The notes: generated by a model from the letters alone, not told the origin. A stretch of 11,343 nucleotides of DNA from Micavibrio aeruginosavorus (GCA_003240795.1 QFNK01000029.1:1-11343); one strand, 5' to 3'; positions 1-6,453 are shown, counted from the stretch's first letter. Made by a program: numbers and translations.

Positions 1-674
1 GGAAGGGGCTGGAGCTTTCCGGCGGCTATTCCGGCCATAACAAGGCGACCGGAGAATTCCCCGTTTATTCCGAACTCGACCGCCTTTTCACCTCCTCCGA
101 CTGCGTGATCGACTTCACAACGCCGGAGGGCGCGGCGGCAAGCGCCGCAGAGGCCGTACGCCAGAAAAAATCCCTGATTGTTGGCACGACGGGACTATCG
201 GCGGCGCAGGAAAATATCCTGCATGACGCCGCGCAAACCGTTCCCGTTGTCTATTCCGCGAATATGAGCGTCGGCGTAAACCTCCTTCTCGCCCTCGTCG
301 AACAGGCCGCGGCAAAACTCGGCCCCGACTGGGACATCGAAATTTTTGAATCCCACCACAAGAATAAAATCGACGCCCCCTCTGGCACGGCACTCGCCCT
401 TGGCAAGGCCGCGAAATCAGGACGCGGCGCGGGCGATTTCGCAACCGACCGCAATGGCAAAAGACGCGCGGGCGATATCGGTTATGCCGTCAGCCGCGGC
501 GGCGATGTTGTGGGCGAACATATGGTGACGTTTTACGGCATGGGCGAACGGCTCGAACTCGGCCACCGCGCCTCCGACCGCTCACTCTTCGCGCGCGGCG
601 CGCTCAAGGCCGCCCAATGGCTTCAGAACCAGCCGGCGGGCCTTTACGGCATGCGGGACGTGCTGGGCCTATAG
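1..674 (+). CDS. dapB: 4-hydroxy-tetrahydrodipicolinate reductase, 5' truncated by window edge
   Basis: DapB reduces 4-hydroxy-tetrahydrodipicolinate with NAD(P)H in the diaminopimelate/lysine pathway, in the cytoplasm. The open frame enters from the left edge (first complete codon at base 3) and shows about 223 residues. The family is usually about 265-270, so roughly 45 N-terminal residues with the Rossmann nucleotide-binding glycines lie outside the window. The DapB signature is encoded at 339-392 (EIFESHHKNKIDAPSGTA). It contains the paired histidines and lysine that correspond to E. coli His159, His160 and Lys163, plus the substrate-binding SGT. The family C-terminus is also present: GGDVVGEH, then GHRASDRSLFARGA, then a GLYGMRDVLGL end. 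The GTG at 105 is an internal valine codon, not the start. The stop is TAG at 672-674, overlapping the stop of a convergent small gene. No disruption is seen. Confidence 0.97.
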   Translation, partial: KGLELSGGYSGHNKATGEFPVYSELDRLFTSSDCVIDFTTPEGAAASAAEAVRQKKSLIVGTTGLSAAQENILHDAAQTVPVVYSANMSVGVNLLLALVEQAAAKLGPDWDIEIFESHHKNKIDAPSGTALALGKAAKSGRGAGDFATDRNGKRRAGDIGYAVSRGGDVVGEHMVTFYGMGERLELGHRASDRSLFARGALKAAQWLQNQPAGLYGMRDVLGL

Positions 675-860
675 GCTGTTGCTGACCAACGGAATTATCA
701 GGGGATCAAACGGTTTAAGATCCGCCACATCGACCGGCAGAGGCTGCTGCGGCAGGTAAAGCGTCTGCGCCTCCTTGAACTCTATCGACAAAGTCGCGGC
801 GGGCTTCTTCGCCATCGTCATAAGATTCATATTGAGCTCGGCCCAATCTCTATAATCCAT
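669..860 (-). CDS. 63-aa hypothetical protein
   Basis: I do not recognise this protein. It has no membrane segment or signal peptide. It begins MDYRDWAELN, has a middle stretch rich in Met and Lys, and ends in a proline/leucine-rich tail (YLPQQPLPVD, then PFDPLIIPL). A frame two codons longer starts at 866, but GAGGGG (872-867) abuts that ATG and sits at a sensible distance from the ATG at 860, so 860 is preferred. It runs tail to tail into dapB with a 6-bp overlap and is downstream of the secreted hypothetical gene on the same strand (gap about 68 bp), so co-transcription is possible. Codon use resembles its neighbours, which supports a real gene, but short length and lack of recognised homology keep confidence moderate. 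Confidence 0.55.
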   Translation of the reverse strand: MDYRDWAELNMNLMTMAKKPAATLSIEFKEAQTLYLPQQPLPVDVADLKPFDPLIIPLVSNSL

Positions 861-897
861 ACTCATCCCCTCAGATTACTCATTTATTGCATCAAAC

Positions 898-917
898 ATG
901 ACACGCACGCGTATCAT
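898..917. repeat. imperfect 20-bp palindrome upstream of the 63-aa gene
   Basis: The 20 bases from 898 to 917 read ATGACACGCACGCGTATCAT. They match their own reverse complement at 16 of 20 positions, with an ATGA...TCAT outer arm. The palindrome lies between two minus-strand genes, 38 bp upstream of the ATG at 860. It could be an operator for the small gene or a weak hairpin after the secreted-protein gene. No T-run follows on the minus strand, so a rho-independent terminator is unlikely. Confidence 0.3.
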
Positions 918-928
918 TTTATGCACGC

Positions 929-1573
929 CTACAACTCCGGACTGATCCCGACACTACGCACCATCTGCTCGAAATAGCCATGGTTCCTGACCGGAAAACA
1001 TCCCCATTCCTTATGGAACACCATATTCCCGTCCTGCTTTTCGGACGTCACCAGGCAGACTTCCTTCGCGGAGATATTCCAGTCATGCATAATGGTAAGC
1101 GACCTCCCGCTAGCATCGGCCAGTGGAATGGAGACTTCCAGATACTGATCCGGTTTTTTGTCATGACGAAACAGGCCAGTCACGCCGCTTGTTTCGGAAA
1201 CGGACATGCCGCGCTGATCGCCGTTCCACCGTGACGGAATCTCGTCCATCGGGACGCAGCCGGATATGGTGCGGACAGGGTTGGCAATACGCAAATTGTT
1301 TTGCGCATCCAGATATTCCTGCCCGTTCTCGCGCCATTCGCACAAGACGCCGACCGCCGCATCCGCAATGACTTTTGTGATTGTGAGGTTTCCCAGATTT
1401 TTGTCCCGCTCCATCATGGCGTATTCGGCGGCGGCCAGACTTTTATGCTGCGCCATGCTGACGGGATAAAGACTTGTCGAGTGCAATTTTACCGGCGCGT
1501 CTTCCGCTTGCGCTGACGACACCGCAAAAACCGATCCGGCAAGCGCGCCCATTATTTTTTTCGGATATCCCAT
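929..1573 (-). CDS. secreted four-cysteine hypothetical protein (214 aa)
   Basis: Predicted exported protein of unknown function. The start at 1573 is chosen over the in-frame ATG at 1645 because AGGGGG (1584-1579) sits 5 bp upstream. It also makes the protein begin with a textbook signal peptide: Lys-Lys at residues 5-6, a hydrophobic Ala/Leu/Val stretch at 7-18, and a Sec-type AxA cleavage site (AQA, residues 21-23) before Glu-Asp. The mature part has four cysteines (about residues 78, 106, 173, 192), an even number that would allow two disulphides in the periplasm. No transmembrane helix, lipobox or known catalytic motif is visible. The gene is divergent from nth across a 139-bp gap. I recognise no family. 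Secretion is well supported by sequence; the function is unknown. Confidence 0.85.
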   Translation of the reverse strand: MGYPKKIMGALAGSVFAVSSAQAEDAPVKLHSTSLYPVSMAQHKSLAAAEYAMMERDKNLGNLTITKVIADAAVGVLCEWRENGQEYLDAQNNLRIANPVRTISGCVPMDEIPSRWNGDQRGMSVSETSGVTGLFRHDKKPDQYLEVSIPLADASGRSLTIMHDWNISAKEVCLVTSEKQDGNMVFHKEWGCFPVRNHGYFEQMVRSVGISPEL

Positions 1574-1618
1574 GAAATCCCCCTGCTCAACTTGTCTGCA
1601 ACTATCAAAATACCGATA

Positions 1619-1644
1619 TGCATTTTTTGCAACACTTAAATGCA
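1619..1644. promoter_or_regulatory. 7-bp inverted repeat in the divergent promoter region
   Basis: TGCATTT (1619-1625) and AAATGCA (1638-1644) are perfect inverted arms with a 12-bp spacer. They lie in the 139-bp gap between the secreted-protein gene (minus) and nth (plus), 46 bp upstream of the former's ATG. The geometry suits a dimeric regulator, but AT-rich arms this short can arise by chance. Confidence 0.25.
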
Positions 1645-1712
1645 AAGAAGCTTAATTAACCTGTATATTTCTTACCCTTCGCAAAAGCGCCGCGCCGCGT
1701 TAAAACAGAACC

Positions 1713-2345
1713 ATGACCAAAGACAAAATCCGCGAATTTTTCCGCCGCCTGCATGAAATAAACCCCGAGCCGAAGGGCGAACTGGACTGGACGAACCCGT
1801 TCACCCTCCTCGTCGCCGTGGCGTTATCGGCACAGGCAACGGACAAAAGCGTGAACAAGGCGACACCCGCGCTTTTCAAACTCGCCGACACGCCGGAGAA
1901 AATGGCCGTTCTTGGCGAGGACAAAATCCGCGACTGCATCAAGACGATCGGCCTGTTCAACGCCAAGGCAAAGAACGTGCTCGCCCTGTCGAAAATGCTG
2001 GTCGAAAATTACGGCGGACAGGTTCCGGAGTCTCGGGAGGAGCTGGTCAAGCTTCCCGGCGTCGGGCGCAAAACCGCGAACGTCGTCCTCAACATGGCTT
2101 TCGGACATGAAACGATCGCCGTGGACACACACCTGTTCCGTGTATCGAACCGCACCGGCCTTGCCCCCGGTTCCACACCGGAAAAGGTCGAGGACAAATT
2201 GGAGAAAGTCGTGCCGTCCGAATACCGCCGCCACGCGCATCACTGGCTGATCCTGCACGGCCGCTACATCTGCCTCGCCCGCAAGCCGAAATGTTATGAA
2301 TGTCCGGTCGTGGACCTCTGCGCTTTCAAAGACAAAAATCTTTAA
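1713..2345 (+). CDS. nth: endonuclease III (bifunctional DNA glycosylase/AP lyase)
   Basis: Nth removes oxidised pyrimidines and cleaves the resulting abasic site in base-excision repair. The 210-aa protein has the usual family length. The helix-hairpin-helix LPGVGRKTANVVL carries the Schiff-base Lys120, and VDTHLFRVSNRTGL carries the catalytic Asp138, both at E. coli numbering. Four cysteines at 187, 194, 197 and 203 (C-x6-C-x2-C-x5-C) form the classic [4Fe-4S] site and also match E. coli positions. The start is the only early ATG and has no obvious Shine-Dalgarno. The gene stands alone on the plus strand here. It diverges from the secreted-protein gene and converges on the bactofilin gene, with a hairpin terminator in between. 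The identification is very secure. Confidence 0.98.
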   Translation: MTKDKIREFFRRLHEINPEPKGELDWTNPFTLLVAVALSAQATDKSVNKATPALFKLADTPEKMAVLGEDKIRDCIKTIGLFNAKAKNVLALSKMLVENYGGQVPESREELVKLPGVGRKTANVVLNMAFGHETIAVDTHLFRVSNRTGLAPGSTPEKVEDKLEKVVPSEYRRHAHHWLILHGRYICLARKPKCYECPVVDLCAFKDKNL

Positions 2346-2362
2346 GACCAAAACGTGAAAAT

Positions 2363-2396
2363 AAAAAAAGCCGGACATTTCTGCCCGGCTGATTTT
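2363..2396. terminator. bidirectional rho-independent terminator between nth and bactofilin
   Basis: AGCCGG (2369-2374) pairs with CCGGCT (2385-2390) across a 10-nt loop. A run of seven A precedes the stem (2363-2369), which becomes a T-rich tail for minus-strand transcripts from the bactofilin gene. On the plus strand the stem is followed by GATTTT, a weaker tail for nth. Its position between two convergent genes fits a shared terminator. Confidence 0.8.
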
Positions 2397-2415
2397 CTAG
2401 GAAAGAATCCTGCAA

Positions 2416-3306
2416 TTACTCGGCGGCAACGGCCTTGCCTTCGAACGGCAGTTCTGCGCCGTATTCAGGCTTGGATGTTTTCGCGGCAACCTTGCGGTTT
2501 GCAGAGTTTGCATTCGCTTTTGCATCGAGCGGGCTGACTTTACCATCGAGCGTCGCGCCGGCTTCAACAGCCAGTTCCTTGTAGGAGATCGCGCCCGTGA
2601 TGGAGCCGGAAGCCTTGATCGTCAGACGGCCGCGAACCGTCAGGTCGCCTTCGAAGCGGCCGGCGATCGTTGCTTCATCGATATCAACCGTGCCGTAATA
2701 AGCACCGGCCTCTGCGATTTCGAGAACGGAAGCGCCTTTCAGGGCTGCTTCAACCGTGCCTTCAACAACAAGGTGGTCGCAAGCCTCGATTTCGCCGGAG
2801 AGCGTGATGCCCTGACCGATGTAGAGTTTGCGGCCTGCTGCAGGGTCCGTCGCTGCGCCCATGCCTGCTGGCTGGCTACCGAACGTGGAAGCGCCCGGGT
2901 AAGCACCTGGGTATGCGCCAGGAACGCGGCCCGCGATCGGGGCTTGCTGACCTGGACGGGCGAAAACGCCGCCCGGAATGTCGATACGGGATGGGGCTGC
3001 GCCCTGTTCGTTCTTGGACTCGTTCTTGTTGTCGAGTTCTGGTGTCATTGTGCGGGGGTCCTTCTCTTCTTCTTGGATGGGTGATTCATAAACATAAAAC
3101 TGGCTGTCGGTCAATGGCTGGCTTTGGTTTGCCGTCTGTGCATTCACCGCTGCCTGGACGGCCTCGTTCCGTGCATAGCGTTCCACAGCGGACTGCTCGA
3201 TAACCTTTGCCTGATAGAAAAACGATTGCTGTTCCGGCTCCTGCTCCTGAATGGTCTGGAGTTTGTCGCGCAAGAGGTCTGGCCCATGGTTGTTTCTGTG
3301 AAACAT
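2416..3306 (-). CDS. bactofilin family protein with long N-terminal extension
   Basis: Bactofilins are polymer-forming cytoskeletal proteins (DUF583) that self-assemble through a right-handed beta-helix and scaffold cell-wall or envelope machinery. In the 301-residue reading from the ATG at 3321, the core is about residues 166-262. It runs from KLYIGQGITLSGEI through regularly spaced short Gly/Val/Ile beta-turn units (VVEGTVEA, GTVDIDEATIAGRFEG, VRGRLTIKASGSITG) to a Lys/Ala-rich tail. Before it lies about 160 residues of low-complexity sequence: a Gln/Glu-rich segment, an acidic linker, then a Pro/Gly/Ala/Tyr region with a PGAYPGAYPGA repeat. Many bactofilins are only 150-200 aa. I place the start at 3306, with GGAG 9 bp upstream, over the ATG at 3321, which has no Shine-Dalgarno. 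A third ATG at 3048 (about 210 aa) has AAGGA 10 bp upstream. No transmembrane segment is seen. An unusual AT-rich region lies upstream. Confidence 0.92.
   Translation of the reverse strand: MFHRNNHGPDLLRDKLQTIQEQEPEQQSFFYQAKVIEQSAVERYARNEAVQAAVNAQTANQSQPLTDSQFYVYESPIQEEEKDPRTMTPELDNKNESKNEQGAAPSRIDIPGGVFARPGQQAPIAGRVPGAYPGAYPGASTFGSQPAGMGAATDPAAGRKLYIGQGITLSGEIEACDHLVVEGTVEAALKGASVLEIAEAGAYYGTVDIDEATIAGRFEGDLTVRGRLTIKASGSITGAISYKELAVEAGATLDGKVSPLDAKANANSANRKVAAKTSKPEYGAELPFEGKAVAAE
2887..2925 (-). repeat. short tandem repeat encoding (PGAY)n in bactofilin
   Basis: Within the linker before the bactofilin core the protein reads VPGAYPGAYPGAS, three near-identical Pro-Gly-Ala units encoded by 12-bp DNA repeats with synonymous differences. 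It is a likely site of length variation and of a flexible linker. Confidence 0.65.
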
Positions 3307-3354
3307 AGTTCTCTGCTCCATAATTTTGTTTTTTTATGCAGTCACCTAAGCTGC

Positions 3355-3375
3355 AACGCTGGCTGAAGCAGCGTT
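3355..3375. promoter_or_regulatory. 7-bp inverted repeat in bactofilin leader
   Basis: AACGCTG (3355-3361) and CAGCGTT (3369-3375) are perfect arms with a 7-nt spacer, roughly 35-50 bp upstream of the two candidate bactofilin start codons. It could be an operator or an mRNA hairpin. There is no T-run after it on the minus strand, so it is not a terminator. Confidence 0.35.
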
Positions 3376-3450
3376 CCGGAAGAGGCCTGTGCAATGACTG
3401 ATATGAAGACGCTAACACGCACGTTAAAACGCCACAACCCGCTAAAGGGC

Positions 3451-3517
3451 TTATACACAACTATTTAATATCACATTGAAATATAAGGGATATTATCACA
3501 TACGCATCTGTGAATAA
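3451..3517. promoter_or_regulatory. AT-rich island with two DnaA-box matches
   Basis: This is part of the 299-bp gap between bactofilin and uvrC. TTATACACA (3451-3459, plus) and TTATTCACA (3509-3517, minus) both match the DnaA-box consensus TTATNCACA and face in opposite orientations. Between them lie ATATCACAT (3468-3476) and TTATCACAT (3493-3501), two 9-mers differing at one base and 25 bp apart; the second resembles a DnaA box missing one base. By hand count the stretch 3451-3520 is about 27% GC, far below the surrounding sequence. I infer DnaA binding: either a DnaA-controlled promoter for the bactofilin gene, about 145-210 bp downstream, or an accessory or true origin element. No consensus -35/-10 pair is clear in the gap. 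Confidence 0.45.
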
Positions 3518-3566
3518 GTGCATCGCGTCGCGCCGTTATTGAACTACTTTTTCAAGCGCAATTTTA

Positions 3567-3588
3567 TCTTCTTGAAATCACAAGAAGA
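3567..3588 (-). terminator. inverted repeat downstream of uvrC, possible terminator
   Basis: TCTTCTTG (3567-3574) and CAAGAAGA (3581-3588) form a perfect 8-bp stem with a 6-nt loop, beginning 18 bp past the uvrC stop on the minus strand. The sequence after the stem on that strand is TAAAATT, which is AT-rich but not a proper T-run, and the stem has few GC pairs. A weak uvrC terminator is the most natural reading; a protein-binding site is the alternative. Confidence 0.45.
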
Positions 3589-3605
3589 CCTTCCGGCCAC
3601 CACCC

Positions 3606-5459
3606 TCATCCATTGAAAAACGCAAAGATTTTTTCCGCCTGCGCGCGCGAAATCCCCTCGACCTTGAGCAGGTCTTCCACCCCCGCCGACTTGATCGCCT
3701 TCGCCGAGCCGAAGTGATGGAGCAGCGCCCGCTTCCGCGCGGCGCCGATACCGGCAATCTCGTCGAGCGGATTTTTTGTGATATCCATAGTGCGTCGTTT
3801 CCGGTGCGCGCCGATCGCAAAACGGTGCGCCTCGTCGCGAAGGCGTTGCAGGTAATGCAATACGGCATCGTTGACGGGCAGCTGGAACGGATCGCGCCCG
3901 TGCATGAAAAACTGCTCCCGCCCCGCGTTCCTGTCCGGCCCCTTGGCGATCGAAACGACGGTCAGGTCGCTCCACACGCCGAGCTCCGACAAAACTTCCT
4001 TCACCGTGTTGAACTGCCCGAGGCCTCCGTCGATGAGGAGAAGGTCCGGCCACTCCTCAGACCCGCGGTCGGTCTCTTCCTTGATCGCGCGGCCGAAACG
4101 GCGGGTCATTACCTCGCGCATCATGCCGTAATCGTCCGCCTTGTCGGCGACCTTGATATTGAATTTGCGGTACGCGCTCTTGCGGAATCCTTCCGGACCC
4201 GCAACCACCATCCCGCCGACCATGTTGGTGCCGGAGATGTGGGAGTTGTCGTAAATCTCGATCCGCTCCGGCGACGCTTCCATATCGAAAAGCTTCGCGA
4301 CTCCTTCGAGCAACTGCGCCTCGCCCTTGCGTTCCAGAAGATGCCGCTCCAGCGCCTCCTTCGCGTTGCGCTCCACGAAATCGAGCATGCGCTTTCTCTG
4401 CGCGCGGGACGGCACGGTAATGGCAATCTTCCGCCCCTCCTTCTGCGAAAACGCCTCCTCCAGCAAGTCACACTCCGCAGGCTCGAACCCCGTGAGGATG
4501 CATGGCGGAACGGGCTTCCCCTCATAAAACTGCGCCATAAAGCTGGAAAGGATTTCCGCCTGCTCCTCCGCCGGATCATGTTTCGGGAAATAGGCGCGGT
4601 TGCCGAAATTCTGCCCGCCGCGAAAGAAGAAAACCTGGATGCAGCTTTTCCCCTCGCGCTGATACATGCCGATCACGTCCGCGTCCTTGAGGCCGGAGAC
4701 ATTGATATCCTGATGGCTCTGGATCGCGCTCATGGCGCGGATGCGGTCGCGGTATTCGGCGGCGCGTTCAAAGTCCATGTCGTCGCTCGCCGCTTGCATC
4801 AACGCTTTAAATTCTTCCTGTACCACACGGGAATCGCCTGTTAAAAACGCCCTCGCCTGCGCCGCGTTGCTTGCATAATCCTCCGGCGTGATCTTGCCGA
4901 CGCACGGCGCGGTGCATCGCTTGATATGATATTGAAGGCACGGACGCTTGCGCGCGGCAAAATAGGAATCAGTGCAGTTTCGCAATTTGAACACACGCTG
5001 GAGAAGGTCGATCGTCTGGTTCACCGCGCCCGCACTTGCGAAGGGGCCGAAATATTCGCCCTTGTCGCCGCGCGCGCCGCGATGCTTCACCACCTGCGGA
5101 AAGTCATGATCCGACGTGAAAAGAATGTACGGGAAGCTCTTGTCGTCTTTGAGCAAAATGTTATAGCGCGGGTTCAGCTTCTTGATCATGTTCGATTCAA
5201 GAAGGAGCGCCTCGACCTCGGAATTCGTCGTGATGAATTCCATGGTGATGGTCTCCGCCACCATCCGCTTCAGGCGGTTCGGAAGCTTTGCCACCATCGT
5301 ATAATTGACGACCCGGCGTTTCAGCGCCCGCGCCTTGCCAACATAAAGCACACCCCCCTTCGCATCGAGCATGCGGTAAACGCCCGGTTTTTCCGGGAGG
5401 GTCTTCACATAGGCGCGGATGGTTTCCGCCCCGCGTTCGAGGGCATTGATGGTCGTCAT
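3606..5459 (-). CDS. uvrC: excinuclease ABC subunit C
   Basis: UvrC makes the dual incisions in UvrABC nucleotide-excision repair. The 617-aa length is normal. Domains in order: an N-terminal GIY-YIG nuclease (PGVYRMLDAKGGVLYVGKA, residues 25-43); a cysteine cluster C162-x11-C174-x7-C182-x3-C186, the spacing reported to hold a [4Fe-4S] cluster in E. coli UvrC; a UVR/UvrB-binding motif (EEFKALMQAASDDMDFERAA, about 215-234); the RNase H-like 5' nuclease domain (EIYDNSHISGTNMVGGMVV, about 401-419, and LLLIDGGLGQFN, about 473-484); and two C-terminal helix-hairpin-helix repeats (IAGIGAARKRALL and LLKVEGISRAQAEKI). The start at 5459 is the first sensible ATG and has no strong Shine-Dalgarno. tRNA-Leu lies 52 bp upstream on the same strand, so read-through from the tRNA promoter is possible. 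The gene is intact. Confidence 0.98.
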   Translation of the reverse strand: MTTINALERGAETIRAYVKTLPEKPGVYRMLDAKGGVLYVGKARALKRRVVNYTMVAKLPNRLKRMVAETITMEFITTNSEVEALLLESNMIKKLNPRYNILLKDDKSFPYILFTSDHDFPQVVKHRGARGDKGEYFGPFASAGAVNQTIDLLQRVFKLRNCTDSYFAARKRPCLQYHIKRCTAPCVGKITPEDYASNAAQARAFLTGDSRVVQEEFKALMQAASDDMDFERAAEYRDRIRAMSAIQSHQDINVSGLKDADVIGMYQREGKSCIQVFFFRGGQNFGNRAYFPKHDPAEEQAEILSSFMAQFYEGKPVPPCILTGFEPAECDLLEEAFSQKEGRKIAITVPSRAQRKRMLDFVERNAKEALERHLLERKGEAQLLEGVAKLFDMEASPERIEIYDNSHISGTNMVGGMVVAGPEGFRKSAYRKFNIKVADKADDYGMMREVMTRRFGRAIKEETDRGSEEWPDLLLIDGGLGQFNTVKEVLSELGVWSDLTVVSIAKGPDRNAGREQFFMHGRDPFQLPVNDAVLHYLQRLRDEAHRFAIGAHRKRRTMDITKNPLDEIAGIGAARKRALLHHFGSAKAIKSAGVEDLLKVEGISRAQAEKIFAFFNG

Positions 5460-5511
5460 ATAAGGTAATTATCTAGGGCAACGTCCTGCCCGCGGCAATA
5501 TTAATATAAGA

Positions 5512-5598
5512 TGGTGCGGGCAGCCGGAATCGAACCGGCACGGCCTTGCGGCCTCAGGATTTTAAGTCCTGTGCGTCTACCTGTTCCGCCATGCCCGC
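5512..5598 (-). tRNA. tRNA-Leu (anticodon UAA)
   Basis: A complete class II tRNA with encoded CCA, read on the minus strand. The 7-bp acceptor stem GCGGGCA/TGCCCGC is followed by A and CCA. The anticodon arm CAGGA-CTTAAAA-TCCTG gives anticodon TAA, reading UUA and UUG. The long variable arm is a GGCC-GCAA-GGCC hairpin, typical of tRNA-Leu, and the T arm is GCCGG-TTCGATT-CCGGC. All stems pair perfectly in the parts checked. It lies between the CinA-like gene (stop 67 bp upstream) and uvrC (52 bp downstream), all on one strand. Confidence 0.97.
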
Positions 5599-5621
5599 AA
5601 AAGCCTGCCGTAAGGTGCGCC

Positions 5622-5651
5622 AGAATAATCACACTCGGCGGCTTCTGACAA
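5622..5651 (-). promoter_or_regulatory. candidate sigma-70 promoter of tRNA-Leu
   Basis: On the minus strand TTGTCA (5651-5646; 5 of 6 to TTGACA) is followed after 18 bp by TATTCT (5627-5622; 4 of 6 to TATAAT). Initiation would fall about 15 nt before the mature tRNA 5' end. It sits just after the CinA-like stop codon, so the tRNA need not depend on that gene's transcript. Confidence 0.5.
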
Positions 5652-5664
5652 GGGCGCACGGCGC

Positions 5665-6453
5665 CTAAACGGGCTTGCCTGTGGACTGGATGGAAAGGGC
5701 GTTGGGCGTACCGCCAAGCTTCTCTATCATGGCAATAACCTCCCCCGTCGCCGCATCCAGCGCGGGATCGTCGATCGACCGCAGGACAAGCGAAAGCCCC
5801 ATGAGCCCGCCGCGGTAATGCGGATAACTCCCGACATTCACGCTTGGGTAGCGCGACTGGATCGCCGCAAGATCCTCCGCGACCACGCTTTCCGCGAGAT
5901 CGCAGACAACCGTGTTGGACAGGACAGGCTTACCCTTTTTCAAGGTCGGCTTGATCCCGTCCAGCATCGCCCGCATGATGCGCGGCACGCCCGCCATGAC
6001 ATAGACATTGCCGATCTTGAATCCCGGGGCGCCGCTGACCGGATTGTCGATCAGGCTTGCGCCGATAGGAATCATCGCCATCTTCTTGCGCGGCGGCGTG
6101 ACCTCTTGCTCCGAACCGTAATGACGGACAAGGATATCATAGGCCTCTTTATTGAGCTCCAGCTCCGTTCCAAAAGCATGTGCCACCGCCTCCGCCGTGA
6201 TGTCATCATGTGTCGGGCCGATCCCGCCCGTGGTGAAAAGGTAATCCACCTTGTCCCTTAAGTCGTGGATGGCGGCGATGATCTCCTCCTCCACATCCGG
6301 CACGACCCGCACCTGGTACAGCAGGATACCGAGGGAAACCATGTTTTCCGCGATCCACGCGGTATTGGTGTCCTGCGTCCGTCCGGACAGGATTTCATTG
6401 CCGATCACGACCAGTCCGGCGCGGTAGGTTTCTTTTTCGCTAATTTCGCTCAT
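5665..6453 (-). CDS. stand-alone CinA-N / molybdopterin-binding domain protein
   Basis: This is the MoCF/CinA N-terminal domain (COG1058-type), a fold shared with MogA/MoeA. In some full-length CinA proteins this domain has ADP-ribose/nucleotide pyrophosphatase activity. Conserved segments are VVIGNEILSGRTQDTN (residues 15-30), LFTTGGIGPTHDDITAEA (72-89), VSGAPGFKIGNVYVMAGVP (139-157), and a C-terminal region with GSYPHYRGGLMGLSLVLRS. At about 262 aa it ends where the C-terminal PncC (nicotinamide nucleotide deamidase) domain of true CinA would begin, so cinA is not assigned. Such short forms are common in alphaproteobacteria next to map and radC, as here, though in this window it is divergent from map. 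The start is uncertain: ATG at 6453 or 6465, neither with a convincing Shine-Dalgarno. The longest frame would need TTG at 6483. The substrate is unknown. Confidence 0.88.
   Translation of the reverse strand: MSEISEKETYRAGLVVIGNEILSGRTQDTNTAWIAENMVSLGILLYQVRVVPDVEEEIIAAIHDLRDKVDYLFTTGGIGPTHDDITAEAVAHAFGTELELNKEAYDILVRHYGSEQEVTPPRKKMAMIPIGASLIDNPVSGAPGFKIGNVYVMAGVPRIMRAMLDGIKPTLKKGKPVLSNTVVCDLAESVVAEDLAAIQSRYPSVNVGSYPHYRGGLMGLSLVLRSIDDPALDAATGEVIAMIEKLGGTPNALSIQSTGKPV

Noticed and set aside
2887..2925. Possible CRISPR or tandem array
   Set aside because: The repeats are 12 bp, in frame, and encode a Pro/Gly/Ala/Tyr linker; there are no spacers.
3086..3460. 124-aa minus-strand ORF overlapping the bactofilin 5' end
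   Set aside because: It overlaps, in another frame, bases that code plausibly for the bactofilin N-terminus. Its composition is Cys/Ser/Arg-rich and no ribosome binding site was noted.
3714..4844. 376-aa plus-strand open frame antisense to uvrC
   Set aside because: uvrC on the other strand is full-length with all domains. The antisense frame is Arg/His/Leu-rich with no recognisable motif, a typical shadow of a GC-rich gene.
5615..5659. GTGCGCC ... GGCGCAC inverted arms between tRNA-Leu and the CinA-like gene
   Set aside because: The 31-nt spacer and ordinary GC content make a functional hairpin doubtful, and the -35/-10 pair explains the region better.
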